Assembly (NCBI RefSeq): GCF_016097555.1 | Contig: NC_054712.1 | Coordinates: 52,549,876 to 52,613,875, forward strand | Direction of reading: 5' to 3' | DNA from: Gigantopelta aegis | Taxonomy: Eukaryota; Mollusca; Gastropoda; Neomphalida; Peltospiridae | Length of the DNA: 64,000 bases | Shown: positions 1 to 11,700 of the stretch, in pieces | How the letters are laid out: each line of letters begins with the position of its first letter | How positions within the stretch are numbered: the first letter of the stretch is position 1 | Notes under the pieces: model-generated | Database searches by the model: none | Told to the model about the DNA's origin: nothing | The model's input: the letters and a program-made list of their open reading frames with translations, nothing else | Translations under genes and position numbers: made by a program

Positions 1-520
1 ATGTTGGAACATGCTAGATGGATCTAGGAACTTTTAGGTGTTAATACTGGATGTTGTAGCATGCTAGATGATCTAGGAACTCTTAGGCGTTAATACTGGA
101 TGTTGTAACATTCTAGATGGATCTAGGAACTCTTAGGCGTTAATACTGGATGTTGTAGCATTCTAGATGGATCTATGAACTCTTAGGCGTTAATACTGGA
201 TGTTGTAGCATTCTAGATGGATCTAGGAACTCGTGGACGTTAATACTGGATGTTGTAACATGCTAGATGGATCTAGGAACTCGTGGACGTTAATACTGGA
301 TGTTGTAACATGCTAGATGGATCTAGGAACTCGTGGACGTTAATACTGGATGTTATAACATGCTAGATGGATCTAGGAACTCGTGGGTGTTAATATTGGA
401 TGTTGTAACATGCTAGATGGATCTAGGAACTTGTGGACGTTAATATTGGATGTTGTAACATGCTAGATGGATCTAGGAACTCGTGGGCGTTAATACTGGA
501 TGTTGTAGCATGCCATTTGG
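1..520 (+). repeat. 50-bp tandem satellite containing the miR-2 5' arm
   Basis: About ten units with an exact 50-base period: the block tgttgtaaca or its g variant recurs at 51, 101, 151, 201, 251, 301, 401, 451 and 501. Each unit carries GTTAATACTGGATGTTGTA, which is the 5' arm of the first miR-2 hairpin, followed by the short palindrome CTAGATGGATCTAG. The mature 3' arm (TATCACAG) occurs only after the last unit. The array is cut by the left edge of the window. Confidence 0.93.
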
Positions 521-550
521 ACCTATCACAGCCAGTATTGATGAGCCATG
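487..550 (+). ncRNA. mir-2: miR-2 family hairpin 1
   Basis: Predicted mature arm at 524-546, starting TATCACAGCCAGTATTGA, with the miR-2 seed ATCACAG. The 5' arm GTTAATACTGGATGTTGTA at 489-507 pairs with it through GTATTGA/TTAATAC. The change from AGCTTT to AGTATT in the mature arm is matched by the opposite arm, which supports a real fold. It is the only unit of the upstream satellite that has a mature arm. Confidence 0.85.
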
Positions 551-668
551 CGTACCAAAAATCATCAGAGAAGGAATCTTTACATTTGGCATTTCTACAG
601 CTCGGGATATATATCTGTAGATTACAGCAATGTATACATTATTCTGGTGGAATCTCTACATGGTTGCT

Positions 669-731
669 GTACTGATCAGGTGGTTGAGATGTGTAAAATT
701 AATCATATCACAGCCTGCTTGGATCAGTACA
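669..731 (+). ncRNA. mir-2: miR-2 family hairpin 2 (TGCTTGGATC variant)
   Basis: Mature arm 706-728, starting TATCACAGCCTGCTTGGATC, a variant I recall from lophotrochozoan miR-2 sets. The opposite arm ACTGATCAGGTGGTTGAGAT starts at 671 and pairs across a loop of about 15 bases. Same strand as PPP4R1. Confidence 0.88.
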
Positions 732-999
732 GTGGTCTTGACAGTCTTCCAGGGATTCTCGGGGGTTTTTCTCACAAAGTTGTCATTTGTAGAAGCCAGA
801 GTAGCTTTGTAGGATAAGTTAGTATATTGGCGCTATTGAAGGATGTACCATACTCTCTGGAAATGTTTTTGAAAATAAAGATCCATTGCTGTTTTTCATC
901 AGCAGAAACCTTGGGTGGCAGTAGTGTGTTTTAACGGTAAAGGTCAGAAATGCAGTTTGTTGGCCAGTCTATTTCGGTTTAGTGTTTGAGCCTATGTTG

Positions 1000-1060
1000 T
1001 CGTCAAAGTGACTGTGACATGTGTATGATGAATTCATATCACAGCCAGCTTTGATGAGCT
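1000..1060 (+). ncRNA. mir-2: miR-2 family hairpin 3 (canonical miR-2a-like mature arm)
   Basis: Mature arm 1037-1059 begins TATCACAGCCAGCTTTGATG, the same first 20 bases as insect miR-2a. The 5' arm TCGTCAAAGTGACTGTGACA at 1000-1019 pairs with it, with the usual G-A bulge in the middle. Confidence 0.93.
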
Positions 1061-1514
1061 GCACAGGTTTTCATCTACAACTGGATTAGTTGATTTTGAC
1101 AGGTATACTGTGATATTAATAATTTACATTTGTTCCATTTTAATGTATTTTGTAATTTTTATTTTTATTTTTTATTTAAATAAGTAGGAATAACGCTGCA
1201 TTGGTACTCTTAACATAGCCAACACAGTTTAAATTGGTCCAAAATAGTTTTGCAAGCATGCCTATAATCCTGATTGGGGGGGGGGGGGGGTGAAGTTTTT
1301 TTTAAATATATGTATATTATGAAACGCAGCAGCACTGGTTTGATCAAGTTTTGTTTTTTATTTTAATGTTTTAAAATGGATAGTTGGATGTTTGCATTTT
1401 TATGTAGGTGATACAAAATTTTACAAGCTAGGTTGAATATTTATATTTTGTTTTTGTTCTAACTTGGTGCATGATTGGATGTTTTTGTTTTGAAATCTGC
1501 TAGCCAATGCAGGA

Positions 1515-1576
1515 GTTGTCAAAGTGGTTGTGACATGCTTATATATCCCCATATCACAGCCAGCTTTGATGAGCTT
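1515..1576 (+). ncRNA. mir-2: miR-2 family hairpin 4 (canonical mature arm)
   Basis: Mature arm 1552-1574 has the canonical start TATCACAGCCAGCTTTGA. The 5' arm TTGTCAAAGTGGTTGTGACA starts at 1517. Its mature arm is identical to that of hairpins 3 and 5, while the loops and star arms differ. Confidence 0.93.
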
Positions 1577-1792
1577 CTTTACTTGGCAATAGCTATCATT
1601 GGTTCTATTTCACTGCACAATAAGATTTTAATGTGATTAACAGCAACAATCATTAAGTAAATCCTTCACAGTGAGACCGTTAACCAGCATCGGTTGTCTA
1701 CAGCAGAATCAGCTTTGAGCTTCTTGTGCAGTTGTATCTGAAAGTGATACAGATGAAACCACAATCTCTTGGATCCGAAGTTTCTGGTTTCA

Positions 1793-1856
1793 ATTCATCA
1801 GAGTGGTGGTGATGTGCCGACTTGGATAACATATCACAGCCAGCTTTGATGAGCTT
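1793..1856 (+). ncRNA. mir-2: miR-2 family hairpin 5 (canonical mature arm)
   Basis: Mature arm 1832-1854 with the canonical sequence. The 5' arm TCATCAGAGTGGTGGTGATG at 1795-1814 pairs along its length. A reverse-strand reading frame across 1698-1985 is a by-product. Confidence 0.93.
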
Positions 1857-1954
1857 GAGGCTTGAGCACAAAACTGGACCAGAAATGCTGTGAAGATTTG
1901 AAGAAAGAAAGATGTTTTGCTGAAGAATGCTGAGATTGTTGTACAAGCGTGATC

Positions 1955-2017
1955 CTGCCATCACAGTAGCCGTGATATGTTGCATGTGTTCATATCACAG
2001 CTAGCTATGATGAGCAG
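1955..2017 (+). ncRNA. mir-2: miR-2 family hairpin 6 (CTAGCTATGATG variant)
   Basis: Mature arm 1993-2015 begins TATCACAGCTAGCTATGATG: same seed, substitutions at positions 10 and 15. The 5' arm CCATCACAGTAGCCGTGATA at 1958-1977 pairs well. Only about 100 bases separate it from hairpin 5. Confidence 0.9.
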
Positions 2018-2699
2018 AAGTCACAGCATATTCACCAGCTCTGTGTCGTGTGTGCCTGCATTTCACCAATGTTAATAATCAATGCATATTTACTTTGATT
2101 TCATTTGGAGATAGGATTTAGTTCAGTCGATAGGACAGTTGTTTGATGTGCTTGGGTCATAAGAGGAAATGACCTCAGCTGACCCATTTGGGGTTTTTCG
2201 TGCCCAAAATCACTGCTTCACTACTGGTACGTCAAATGATGTATCTGCTGTCTTTGTTTGTACATAAAAAAGCAAATGACATGATTGTGACAAAAGGTTT
2301 GTATATATATATTTATTCATGCAACCCCTGCAGTTGCCCATGGCAATCGGCAATGCAGTTGAGTTTATAATTCTACTCAGCACTTTTTTGCCTTGGACTA
2401 TATTAGTTTTTCTTTTTCGTTTTTTGAACAGCATGTTTTTTTGCAGTGGACATTTTCTTATTACAGACATCCACTGCATTTGCCTGCAACACTCGGCATT
2501 GTCATGGAGTTTTTAATTCTACACAGCACCTTTTTGCATTGGACTATATTCAGTGGGGTTTTGGGGTGGGTTTTTTTTTTGCCGTGGACATTTTCTTAAT
2601 TGCAAGGGGGTTGTTGGTGACAAAATATTTACTGAGAAAATTAAGTTATATATTTTTTTGCAGTCTGTAGAAATGTCATTGAAGAAGGGAGACAACCTT
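2018..2699. repeat. Intron segment with an imperfect tandem duplication
   Basis: Between hairpins 6 and 7 there is a duplicated block: 2348-2466 and 2493-2605 share the order TTTATAATTCTAC or TTTTTAATTCTAC, a CAGCAC..TTTTTGC run, TTGGACTATATT and GTGGACATTTTCTTA. The copies differ by indels in T-runs. No hairpin or exon is seen in the segment. Confidence 0.6.
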
Positions 2700-2761
2700 A
2701 CCATCAAAGTGACTGTGATGTGCTATTTAAGGGTCATATCACAGCCAGCTTTGATGACAAG
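2700..2761 (+). ncRNA. mir-2: miR-2 family hairpin 7 (canonical seed, altered 3' end)
   Basis: Mature arm 2737-2759 begins TATCACAGCCAGCTTTGATG but continues ACA instead of AGC. The 5' arm CCATCAAAGTGACTGTGATG starts at 2701. It lies about 680 bases after hairpin 6 and 265 bases before a PPP4R1 exon. Confidence 0.92.
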
Positions 2762-3026
2762 GAAAATCTGCACTCGTCCACTTATTGTTCACTTTTCTAG
2801 GCGGGGTCAACTTGCTATTTTGTATCTTTGTTTGATTTTTAGCACATTGAGTTACTAATAGGCCTGTTACAGAATTGATCAGATGGCACATTTTGTATAC
2901 TTACTAGCCACAAATAATTATTAAACCTTGTATGGTAGGATGTGGAAATAATTAGTACTAATCATTTAGAGGAGATTGGAATTGTACATAACACAAGAAA
3001 TAATTGTCTTTTTGACAATATTTTAG

Positions 3027-3131
3027 TTGATGAGCAAGATGGCACCACTGCTTGGAAAGGACATTACTGAGCGACTGTTTCTACCAAGATTTTCAGAAAT
3101 GTGCACCGATCCATTGTTCCATGTGAGAAAG
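3027..3131 (+). CDS. PPP4R1: PPP4R1 exon (HEAT region, KDITERL block)
   Basis: Acceptor ttttag at 3021-3026 and donor gtaag at 3132. Thirty-five codons, phase 0 at both ends. The residues [20 protein letters not shown] correspond to the vertebrate block containing [15 protein letters not shown]. First exon of the gene inside the window. Confidence 0.92.
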
Positions 3132-6100
3132 GTAAGAATGTATATTCTGAATTTCTACTGGGAACACTATCAACCGCAATTGGGTGTGTGAGGGGGTGAG
3201 GAGAGATGACTTGAGGATTTCCTTCGAAATTAATGACACCCGAAAACAGTTGATGTCCTTAAAAAATATCAAATCGTCATTTTCTTCTGTATGCAGCATA
3301 ATTTTCAAAATGATATTGGAGAAATTGAAGTGATGTCAATGTTACTTTTGATAAACTGGACAGTTTACAGGTCAGTGGCTGACCTGTAGCCTTATACAAG
3401 TGTTCAAGTTGGGGGGTTGGTTGGTTTTTGTTTGATATTAGGAATACTTTAATGAAATAACAAATATTACTGATACATTTGTTTTTAGTTTTTTTTAAAA
3501 TCATTTTAGGTTTGTGCTGCAAACTTCGGGGAAGTGTCGGCAGTGGTTGGCTGTGACAATACTGAAGAACATTTAGTGAGTTTTATTTCTTCTGTTTTAA
3601 AATAAAATAAAGTTTTTCTCTTGACATCAATTTTTTTTTCAGAAATGATTTTAATAATTATCCTGATTGTAATTTTTGCTTACTGCAGATATTCACATAC
3701 TTTGATTTTAAAAAAAAACCCAAAACAACTAATCTACACCCAAGTTTATATACTTAACACATTGAAAGTTAACATCTGGCAAAAATAGTAAAAGTTATAA
3801 TTTTACTACCTGCAGATTTATCATGATTCCATGCTGTGAATCCCATGATTTTTGTTTTGGATGGGTAACATGAGACTCAAAAAAAAAAAAAATATATATA
3901 TATATATATATAAATAAAAAAGCATGTTTATGATTCTGGCGGAATCCTAAAAAGAAATAACAAAATCTTTTGCCTGATTAATATAGTGCAGAAGAGAAAA
4001 TGCTATTGGTTTGTTAATTTCTTTTTTATATGCCTGTCTATGATGGGTCGTATTATGGTATGGCGTTGTATGTACATCTGTCTGTTAACTTTTCTTGTCC
4101 GGACCATATCTTGCATACAGAAGAAAATGTTTTATTTAATGACACACTCAACACATTTTATTTACGGTTATATGGCATCAGACATATGGTTAACAGTGTT
4201 CTAGCTAGGATTTTGATGGGGTAGGGCGCTAATTTAATTGTAGGGCATTTTTAACACTAAAATCTTATTTTTGAGGCAAGTGCTGGATATCATCAATTTT
4301 TTTTTACATTCATAAATATCATATATGTAGGAATATCTATGCTGGTTTTAATTTACAAAACGTTTTTGGAGGGAGGGGGACAATCAATTTCTAAACTCAA
4401 AATTTGTTATTCTTAAATTTGGATGTTTGATGAAACGGTACATTCATCGCCGTATGCAATATTATTGTACTAATGTACTAAATATAGACAAAGGCAACAA
4501 TTACTTTCAAAAATTTACTTATCAAAATAAATTTCGCATTTGATGTTCTGTCGAAGTTTATCATGATGGTCTACTTTCAACTATGTGTTTGCTAGGTGGT
4601 ATGTGCTTATGTGCGTGATGGTGTGAGGATTACTTCGCATTCAAGCTTTGCAAGACTGCCTGTCCTCTCGTCTGCAGTCATATCGCCTAACAATAGAAAA
4701 GAAAAAAACATATCACGTTACTGCTGTCAGCTTTCACAACTGGCCAAACAATGTATTGTCAAATGTTTTTTAGTTGGGAATTCAGACTCGTAACAGCACT
4801 ACACGCTTTGAGAAGAAAGCAAGATTTTGTAGTTTTGTTTGACAATGAATAGGGCAGGGCGGCGATAATCAGGGGCGGTGTAGAAACAAACACGGCAGGG
4901 CGGTACAAAACGGTGGCAGGGCGCAGTGCCCCTCTATTTATTGCTAGCTAGAACACTGGTTAAGGACCACACGGGGGGGTATATATATCTATGGTTTTCT
5001 ATCAACCTCTGATGGACTTATCATTTACCTCACCGGTACTCTTGTTTTTAGAACCTATTGTCTGATTTCGGTACTCTTGTTTTTAGAACATTGTCTGATT
5101 TTGTTTTCAGTTGCCAAAGTTTTTCTACCTCTGTGAAGATGGTGTTTGGGGAGTGCGCAAAGCGTGTGCTGAATGCTTCATGAATGTGTCATGTTCGTGC
5201 TCGCTGGATATCCGCCGACACGAGTTGGCAAACCTCTTTGTAAATTTGCTCTGTGATCAGTCTAGATGGGTAAGTCAGTTGTGGGTGAGGGTGGGGTGGG
5301 TTTTAGGGTTGATAAGCTGGTAGGGGATAAAGGAATAGAATTGGAGAGAGGGGCTCAAGGGTTGATAGAGGATAAAGGAATAGAATTAAGACAGAGGGGC
5401 TATATGATTGATAGGTTGGTAGAGGATAAAGGAATTAAGTTGAGAGAACATGGCAGACAAAAGAGTTTTCTCCGGATGTTTAAGCTACAGGGTTAGAATT
5501 GTACTATGGCACCGACTGCAAATGCTGTGGTTGCCATACTATATTTAGGCTACAGGGTTAGAATTGTACTATGGCACCGACTGCAAATGCTGTGGTTGCC
5601 ATACTATATTTAGGCTACAGGGTTAGAATTGTACTATGGCACCGACTGCAAATGCTGTGGTTGCCATACTATATTTAGGCTACAGGGTTAGAATTGTACT
5701 ATGGCACCGACTGCAAATGCTGTGGTTGCCATACTATATTTAGGCTACAGGGTTAGAATTGTACTATGGCACCAACTGCAAATGCTGTGGTTGCCATACT
5801 ATATTTAGGCTACAGGGTTAGAATTGTACTATGGCACCGACTGCAAATGCTGTGGTTGCCATCCTATCTTGCCTTAGTGCACTGAATGCTGACGTTGACA
5901 GTACGAAAAATTTCATGCTGCTCAATCCACAGATCATTTTTTATTCTTATTTAGTAATCAATTTTATCATGGTGCTCTAATTTTTGTTATTGAACATAAA
6001 ATGAAAACTGCCCTGAGGCTATTATTTTAAAGTATTGTTGCATAAATTACACTATCCGTCGGTTATTAAAATACCGATCTTTAAGGCAGTATACAAACTA

Positions 6101-8713
6101 ATTTTCTAAAATAAATTTTTAACATAAGTGACTTTTAGATGATGTGGATAGAACATGTGTTTTGTCATGACTAATTTGTGTAGGTCCTGTTGTTATATTG
6201 TCGGGTATGGTAAACTGTCTTATGGGTTTATCCATGAGACTATTCATTGATAATTATTCATTTGCATATAATGTGTTAGGTTTAAACAAAAAAATAATAA
6301 TAATTATGCATTCTGTTTTATCACTAAAATTATTTGTTAACATAGTCATTTTAAAAAAGAAGCATTACTATGTTGATTTTAATGTTTGCAGGTACGAATG
6401 GCAGCATTTCAACAGTTGGGTCCATTTATTTCCACATTTGCAGACCCTCGAACAACAGGCTTGTTTGTAAATGAAGATGGATCTTTATTCTTTAGAAATC
6501 CTGATGGTACAGAAGGGTATGTTCATTTATTGTCAGTTTAGCACATTATAAACAGTTAACTGGATTATGTGTGCTGATGTTTTTTGTGCCACTTGTGTTT
6601 TTACAAAATTATACAAATAAATTTTAAAAGAAACCAAAAAAAATCTTAGAAAATTAAGTGCATATTATGGCATCTATTCTCTTGTCTCTCACATCGAATT
6701 AGCCATTTATCAAGTTCATTTGTCTTTATTAGTCCAACTGGATGGGACTCTAGGTTTCATCTCTGTCCGTCCGTCTGTCCATCTGTCCTAAATTTTTTCC
6801 AGATGGCTTTTTTTTTTCTTAGAAGGCTTTGAGATATTAAGCTGAAATGTATATAGATTTATCATGTACAGTTACAGATCAAATTTGACTATCGTGGCAA
6901 TTTACCCTCTTTTTTTTTTTTTTTTTTTTTTTACAGAATTAAGGCCCTTTAAATTGGGAGATTTGAAAATTATGATTTTTGCAATGCCTGGAAATGTCAA
7001 GATGAAATTTTTTATATAGCTTTACAGTTCGCTTTATGGTAATTTACCTACTTTTCAGAGTTATGGCCCTTGAATTTAAAAGATAAGAAAAATTGTTGGG
7101 ACCGGTAGGGGACATGTATTGCCTTAGCAGTACTTTCAGAATGCTTGTGTAGTAGGAAAAATTGTAGCATCCCTGCTAATAACCAATCACGTTTATAATG
7201 GGGGTTTTTTTTTGGTTTTTTCCCCTATTTCTTTTTAGGATTGATATGGATGAAGAAAGCATACGGAAAGCTGCCAAAGAAGCTCTGGGCTGTGATATTG
7301 ATAGTTTTGATGAGCAGTTGAGTAATTTTCACAACACTTGTGAAGGGTCTACCGAAACAATGGCAGACCTTAAATTAAGTGAAGAAATAATGGACCTTAA
7401 TATAAGTGATGATTCTGACTTGGTTGAAACCGATTTTTCGGAAATATTGGCCGTGGACAATTCCGATGACACTTCTTTTGAGGAGAGAAGAGCAGAAATG
7501 TACACCGAAAAGAAAAACCTGCTCTACGAACCAACAGTGGAAGGGAAAGAAAGTGAAATAAAAGAAGTTGACAGTAATAGAAACAAAATCTGTGATAAAG
7601 ACAGTGATACTAATGTATGTGATTCAAACTCTTCTAATGCTGTAAGTGATGGTCCTTCCGAATCTGCTTCTGTCGAAAGTGCAGAGACCGATGCTGGTGA
7701 ATCGGACAATACAACTGCAAGCACAGATACGGATTTGGCGGCTTCCGTCGCCGATGCTACTAAAGGAGGCGCTGGCACGCCTCTAGAATCAACACCTCCA
7801 GAGTCGTCAAATGACCAGCCACGTTCCAGAAGCGGTGATGGGGATCAAGTTCAGACTTTCAATGCCTTCCAGTTCTGGAGACCACCGTTCCCGTCGTTGG
7901 ATGTGGATTTTGATCTTGTCGATGGTGCTCCATATCACCCCAATGTTATAACTAAATTTGAGGACCAAACGTCTGGAAGCAGTGATGTCGAAACTGGCAG
8001 CAATGAAGGCGGTGGGGATAGAATGGAAGACTGGGTGAAGATACACACAGCTAGTGTCAGTACGTTCAGTGAGGAGGGAGAGACCGTGGACAATATTGGA
8101 AGCACACACATCCTCGGTCAACAGATAAATGACGTGCCTATGGCAGTGGTGGATGGAATTGCTCAAGGTAAATGACATTTTTGGTTTTGTTATCACCGAT
8201 TCTTAGCAGTTGTAGGCATGTCATATTAAATAGAATAGAACACAAATATAGTGAATCAAGGAATATTTTGTTCAGTATCATATCAAGCTTCGCTATGAGC
8301 TACACAATTTTAAAACATTAAACTGTAAAAAAAAACAATATTGACTAGAAATAACGCTAGTTTAGATTTTAAAAACAAAATGTACCCTGGTGAATGTGTT
8401 GGCCAGATTTGTATGAGTTGTCCAGAGTCAATGACATTGACAAAAAAGGGCTTGGCACTTTTGGTAGAGATGAGTAATCTTTGTATTAAGTGCCATCCTC
8501 GGACTGTTTTTGTCCTTATTCTTACATATAAAGCTTATTATTACTCACTTGACGAGATGCTGTAAAGCTTTCCTGATCTTTTTTCAAAGTCCATTTTATT
8601 TCTAGGAATTTGTGAGATCTTTTGAGGAAAATTTAAAGTTGATTAAAGATGACATGTTTGAGATCTTAATTTCATGATTTGAAAATATATATGTATATAT
8701 GTATACGCATACG

Positions 8714-8775
<62 letters not shown>

Positions 8776-11700
8776 TATACATATATACACATACACTTCA
8801 GACTTTCAACCACAATTTAAAATGTTTTCATTATTTTAGATAAAGATTGTTTTCCAGATTTGAGTACCAGCAGTATCGGCTACATTGACAGTGACAGATC
8901 TATTTCCCCACACGAGAGTCCTTGTGATGATGCAACATTAGCACAACAACAGGTAAAACTCATACGATTAATTTATTATACAGGCATGACAATCTTCAGC
9001 GGATTTGAAAGCCATTTAGGTCATTTATGTGAATCGTCCAAATCCGAGGAGTTTTTGGTGGGGGGGGATACTTTTATTTTGTCATTCGGATGGTCTAAAT
9101 AAATTTTTCTCAATATTTCTAATCTGCTTTCGTGCTGTGTTGGGTTACTTCACGTTTTAGGTTATATTCATTTTAGTGCCACCAGGTAACTGTTCTTGTT
9201 TAAATTTAATAGCTCACAATAATCCCCGTCCCTTGTAAAATCGTGTTTTCTGAATTTGTTTTGTCCAAAATTATTTCATGTGTGATTTTTTTAACGGACC
9301 GAAGTAAAGCACTCAACTGATGTGTGGTTATTCAAGGAATCTTGCTGGTTCGATTAAGTGTCTTTTTTTTTTTCTTTTTCTAGCCAGTGCAATATGATAT
9401 TAAAGGCTAGTGTGTGCTGTCATATCTGGGATTGTTCATGTAAAAGATCCCTTGTTATTAATCGAAAAAAATAGCAGGTTTCTTTTCTAAGACTATATTT
9501 ACGGCTGTTTTAGACTGATCACATAGGAGGTTATTGATGGTTTTTGTTTACCAGTCTTCCATTAAATTTCTTATATATTTTTTTTAATAGTGCCTTCTTA
9601 ATAGTTTTGAAATAGCCTTTACAAATGGTTAATATTTGTTATTAATCAGACCAATTTATCCATGTCCAAAGAAGAAAATATATTTAATAAAAGATATCTT
9701 GTAACAGGCTATACGCTGGAGACTAGCAAACTTTGGATAAGCTCTATAATGTGGTGGAAAAGGCATACAGTTTCAATGACTTTCAATATATTACCTATTT
9801 GCTTCAGCTTGTACATTTTCAGGACGTGATACCCGAAAGTCTGCTAGAAAACTATCTTGGAATGGTGGACGCGTCTCGTGCGCAGACTGTGGACACTGAA
9901 ATAACGCGACACTGTGCATACAACTTGCCAGCCGTGGCCTATACCCTGGGACGGCAGAACTGGCACTGTATAAAAAACCTGTATGAAAAGCTGGCACAAG
10001 ACATGCAGGTAAATGAGGTAAACCTTTGGGAATTGATCACTTGCATTCGACCTTGCATGTGGATGTGATTAACCAAAAAAAATCCATGTATTTTGTCCCC
10101 CTATTATAAGCACCACTTCCACTTGGTGTGTAACTGTCCAAAAATATGAAAGGTTTTTATATATAACAGGCAAGTGAGAAAGTGGTAACATTTAAAATTG
10201 TCTTGTGTGTATGGATATGGTAGACACCAAATACTATATTACAGAGGTGAATATTTTGTGCATTTTTGATCGCATGTACAGGTTTTCCACTGTTTGTTCC
10301 ATAATTTATGTATTCTCTGTCCAAAATTTACAATATGGTTTTGGCTGATATTTTGCATACATTCAGAATGGGGACTACCATTGCGCAACTCAACCCTTAG
10401 CCAATCCCCCAATCTTGGTGTGTATAAGCTCCATCTCCCTCTAGTTGACATGAATATAGATAAATCTTACGCATTTTAGTTATTGTTCGAATACCGTATT
10501 TTCACACCTTTTGTCTCTTGATGAATACTCCTGTTACCCTGTGAAATTTCCAGTGTATTTTCAAGGTAATTTTTTAACCTTGATCAAAACTTTTTCTTCT
10601 TTTCAGTGGAAAGTTAGACGTACCCTTGCATTCTCATTACACGAGATGGCCGTTATTCTTGGCGAAGAAATAACACACAAAGATCTAGTTCCAGTGTTTG
10701 AAGGATTTCTCAAAGATCTTGATGAAGTTCGAATTGGCATTTTGAAGCACTTAGCTGACTTTGTCAGGGTACAGGGTGATTTCTTGATAGTTTAAATATC
10801 AATGGACAAGAATTTTATTCAACTTGAAAATTGATTTTAAAAATGTGTATATCCCAGTTAAGAATAATGTATATCACAAATTAAAAATATCCATCACAAA
10901 TGGTAGTAAAAATGGTAAAATTATGTAAATTGGTCAATGAGTCCAACTTGAGTTTTTAAGTTTAAAAAGTTTCTCATCTAAATGTAATGTAAATTTTCTT
11001 ATGTTTTAGATTATTATTATTTTTTATATATTTTTTGGTCAATTATTTTGTGAAATGTTGCTATATTACTCAAATCTGTGCCATGGACATTAAATGAATT
11101 TGCACATAAAAAAAACCCATTTGTTTGTAGATCCCATTCAAATAGAATTTTCTGTTTGGTGGTGGTGTGGGGTCTTTTCATACATTTAGCATGTTTAATG
11201 TAATCTGCTGGATGTCTGTTTATTGGTTAATTTTGTTGCAGTTACTAAAACCTGATGTTAGAAGACGTTACCTAGGTAGAATACAAGACTTCATGACAAC
11301 TGATAACCATAGAAACTGGCGTTTTAGACTAGAGCTTTCACAGTAAGTGTTTACATTCTTTGTTGCTTTTTCTTAATTTACAAAACCCGCAAATTATTTT
11401 ATTGGAAGATTAGCAAAAAATATTTATCACATATAACAAATTTGGTAAATTGTCATTTAAAAAGAAGAGCTTTATGGTACAGAAAATTCTTTTATAGACA
11501 GGATTGTGGGAGGAACTTTTGTTGTTTTAAAAGAAAAGAAAAAACCATGCCATAATTTACTGCAAGTGTACCCTTCTGTTAGTAAGGACCATTATGTTGC
11601 ATGTTTGTGTGGAATGTACCACTTGTTAGAGAAGCACAAAGGGTTGTTGGATCAATTTCTTTTGATGGACACTGATTTTTTCCAATCTCGATCAACTAAC

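Noticed and set aside
433..817. Small + strand proteins near the window start
   Set aside because: They run through the 50-bp satellite and miRNA hairpins and have no similarity to PPP4R1.
1698..1985. 95-residue reverse-strand protein
   Set aside because: It covers miR-2 hairpins 5 and part of 6; no coding signal.
8602..8796. Reverse I/Y-rich 64-residue protein
   Set aside because: Translation of an AT microsatellite.
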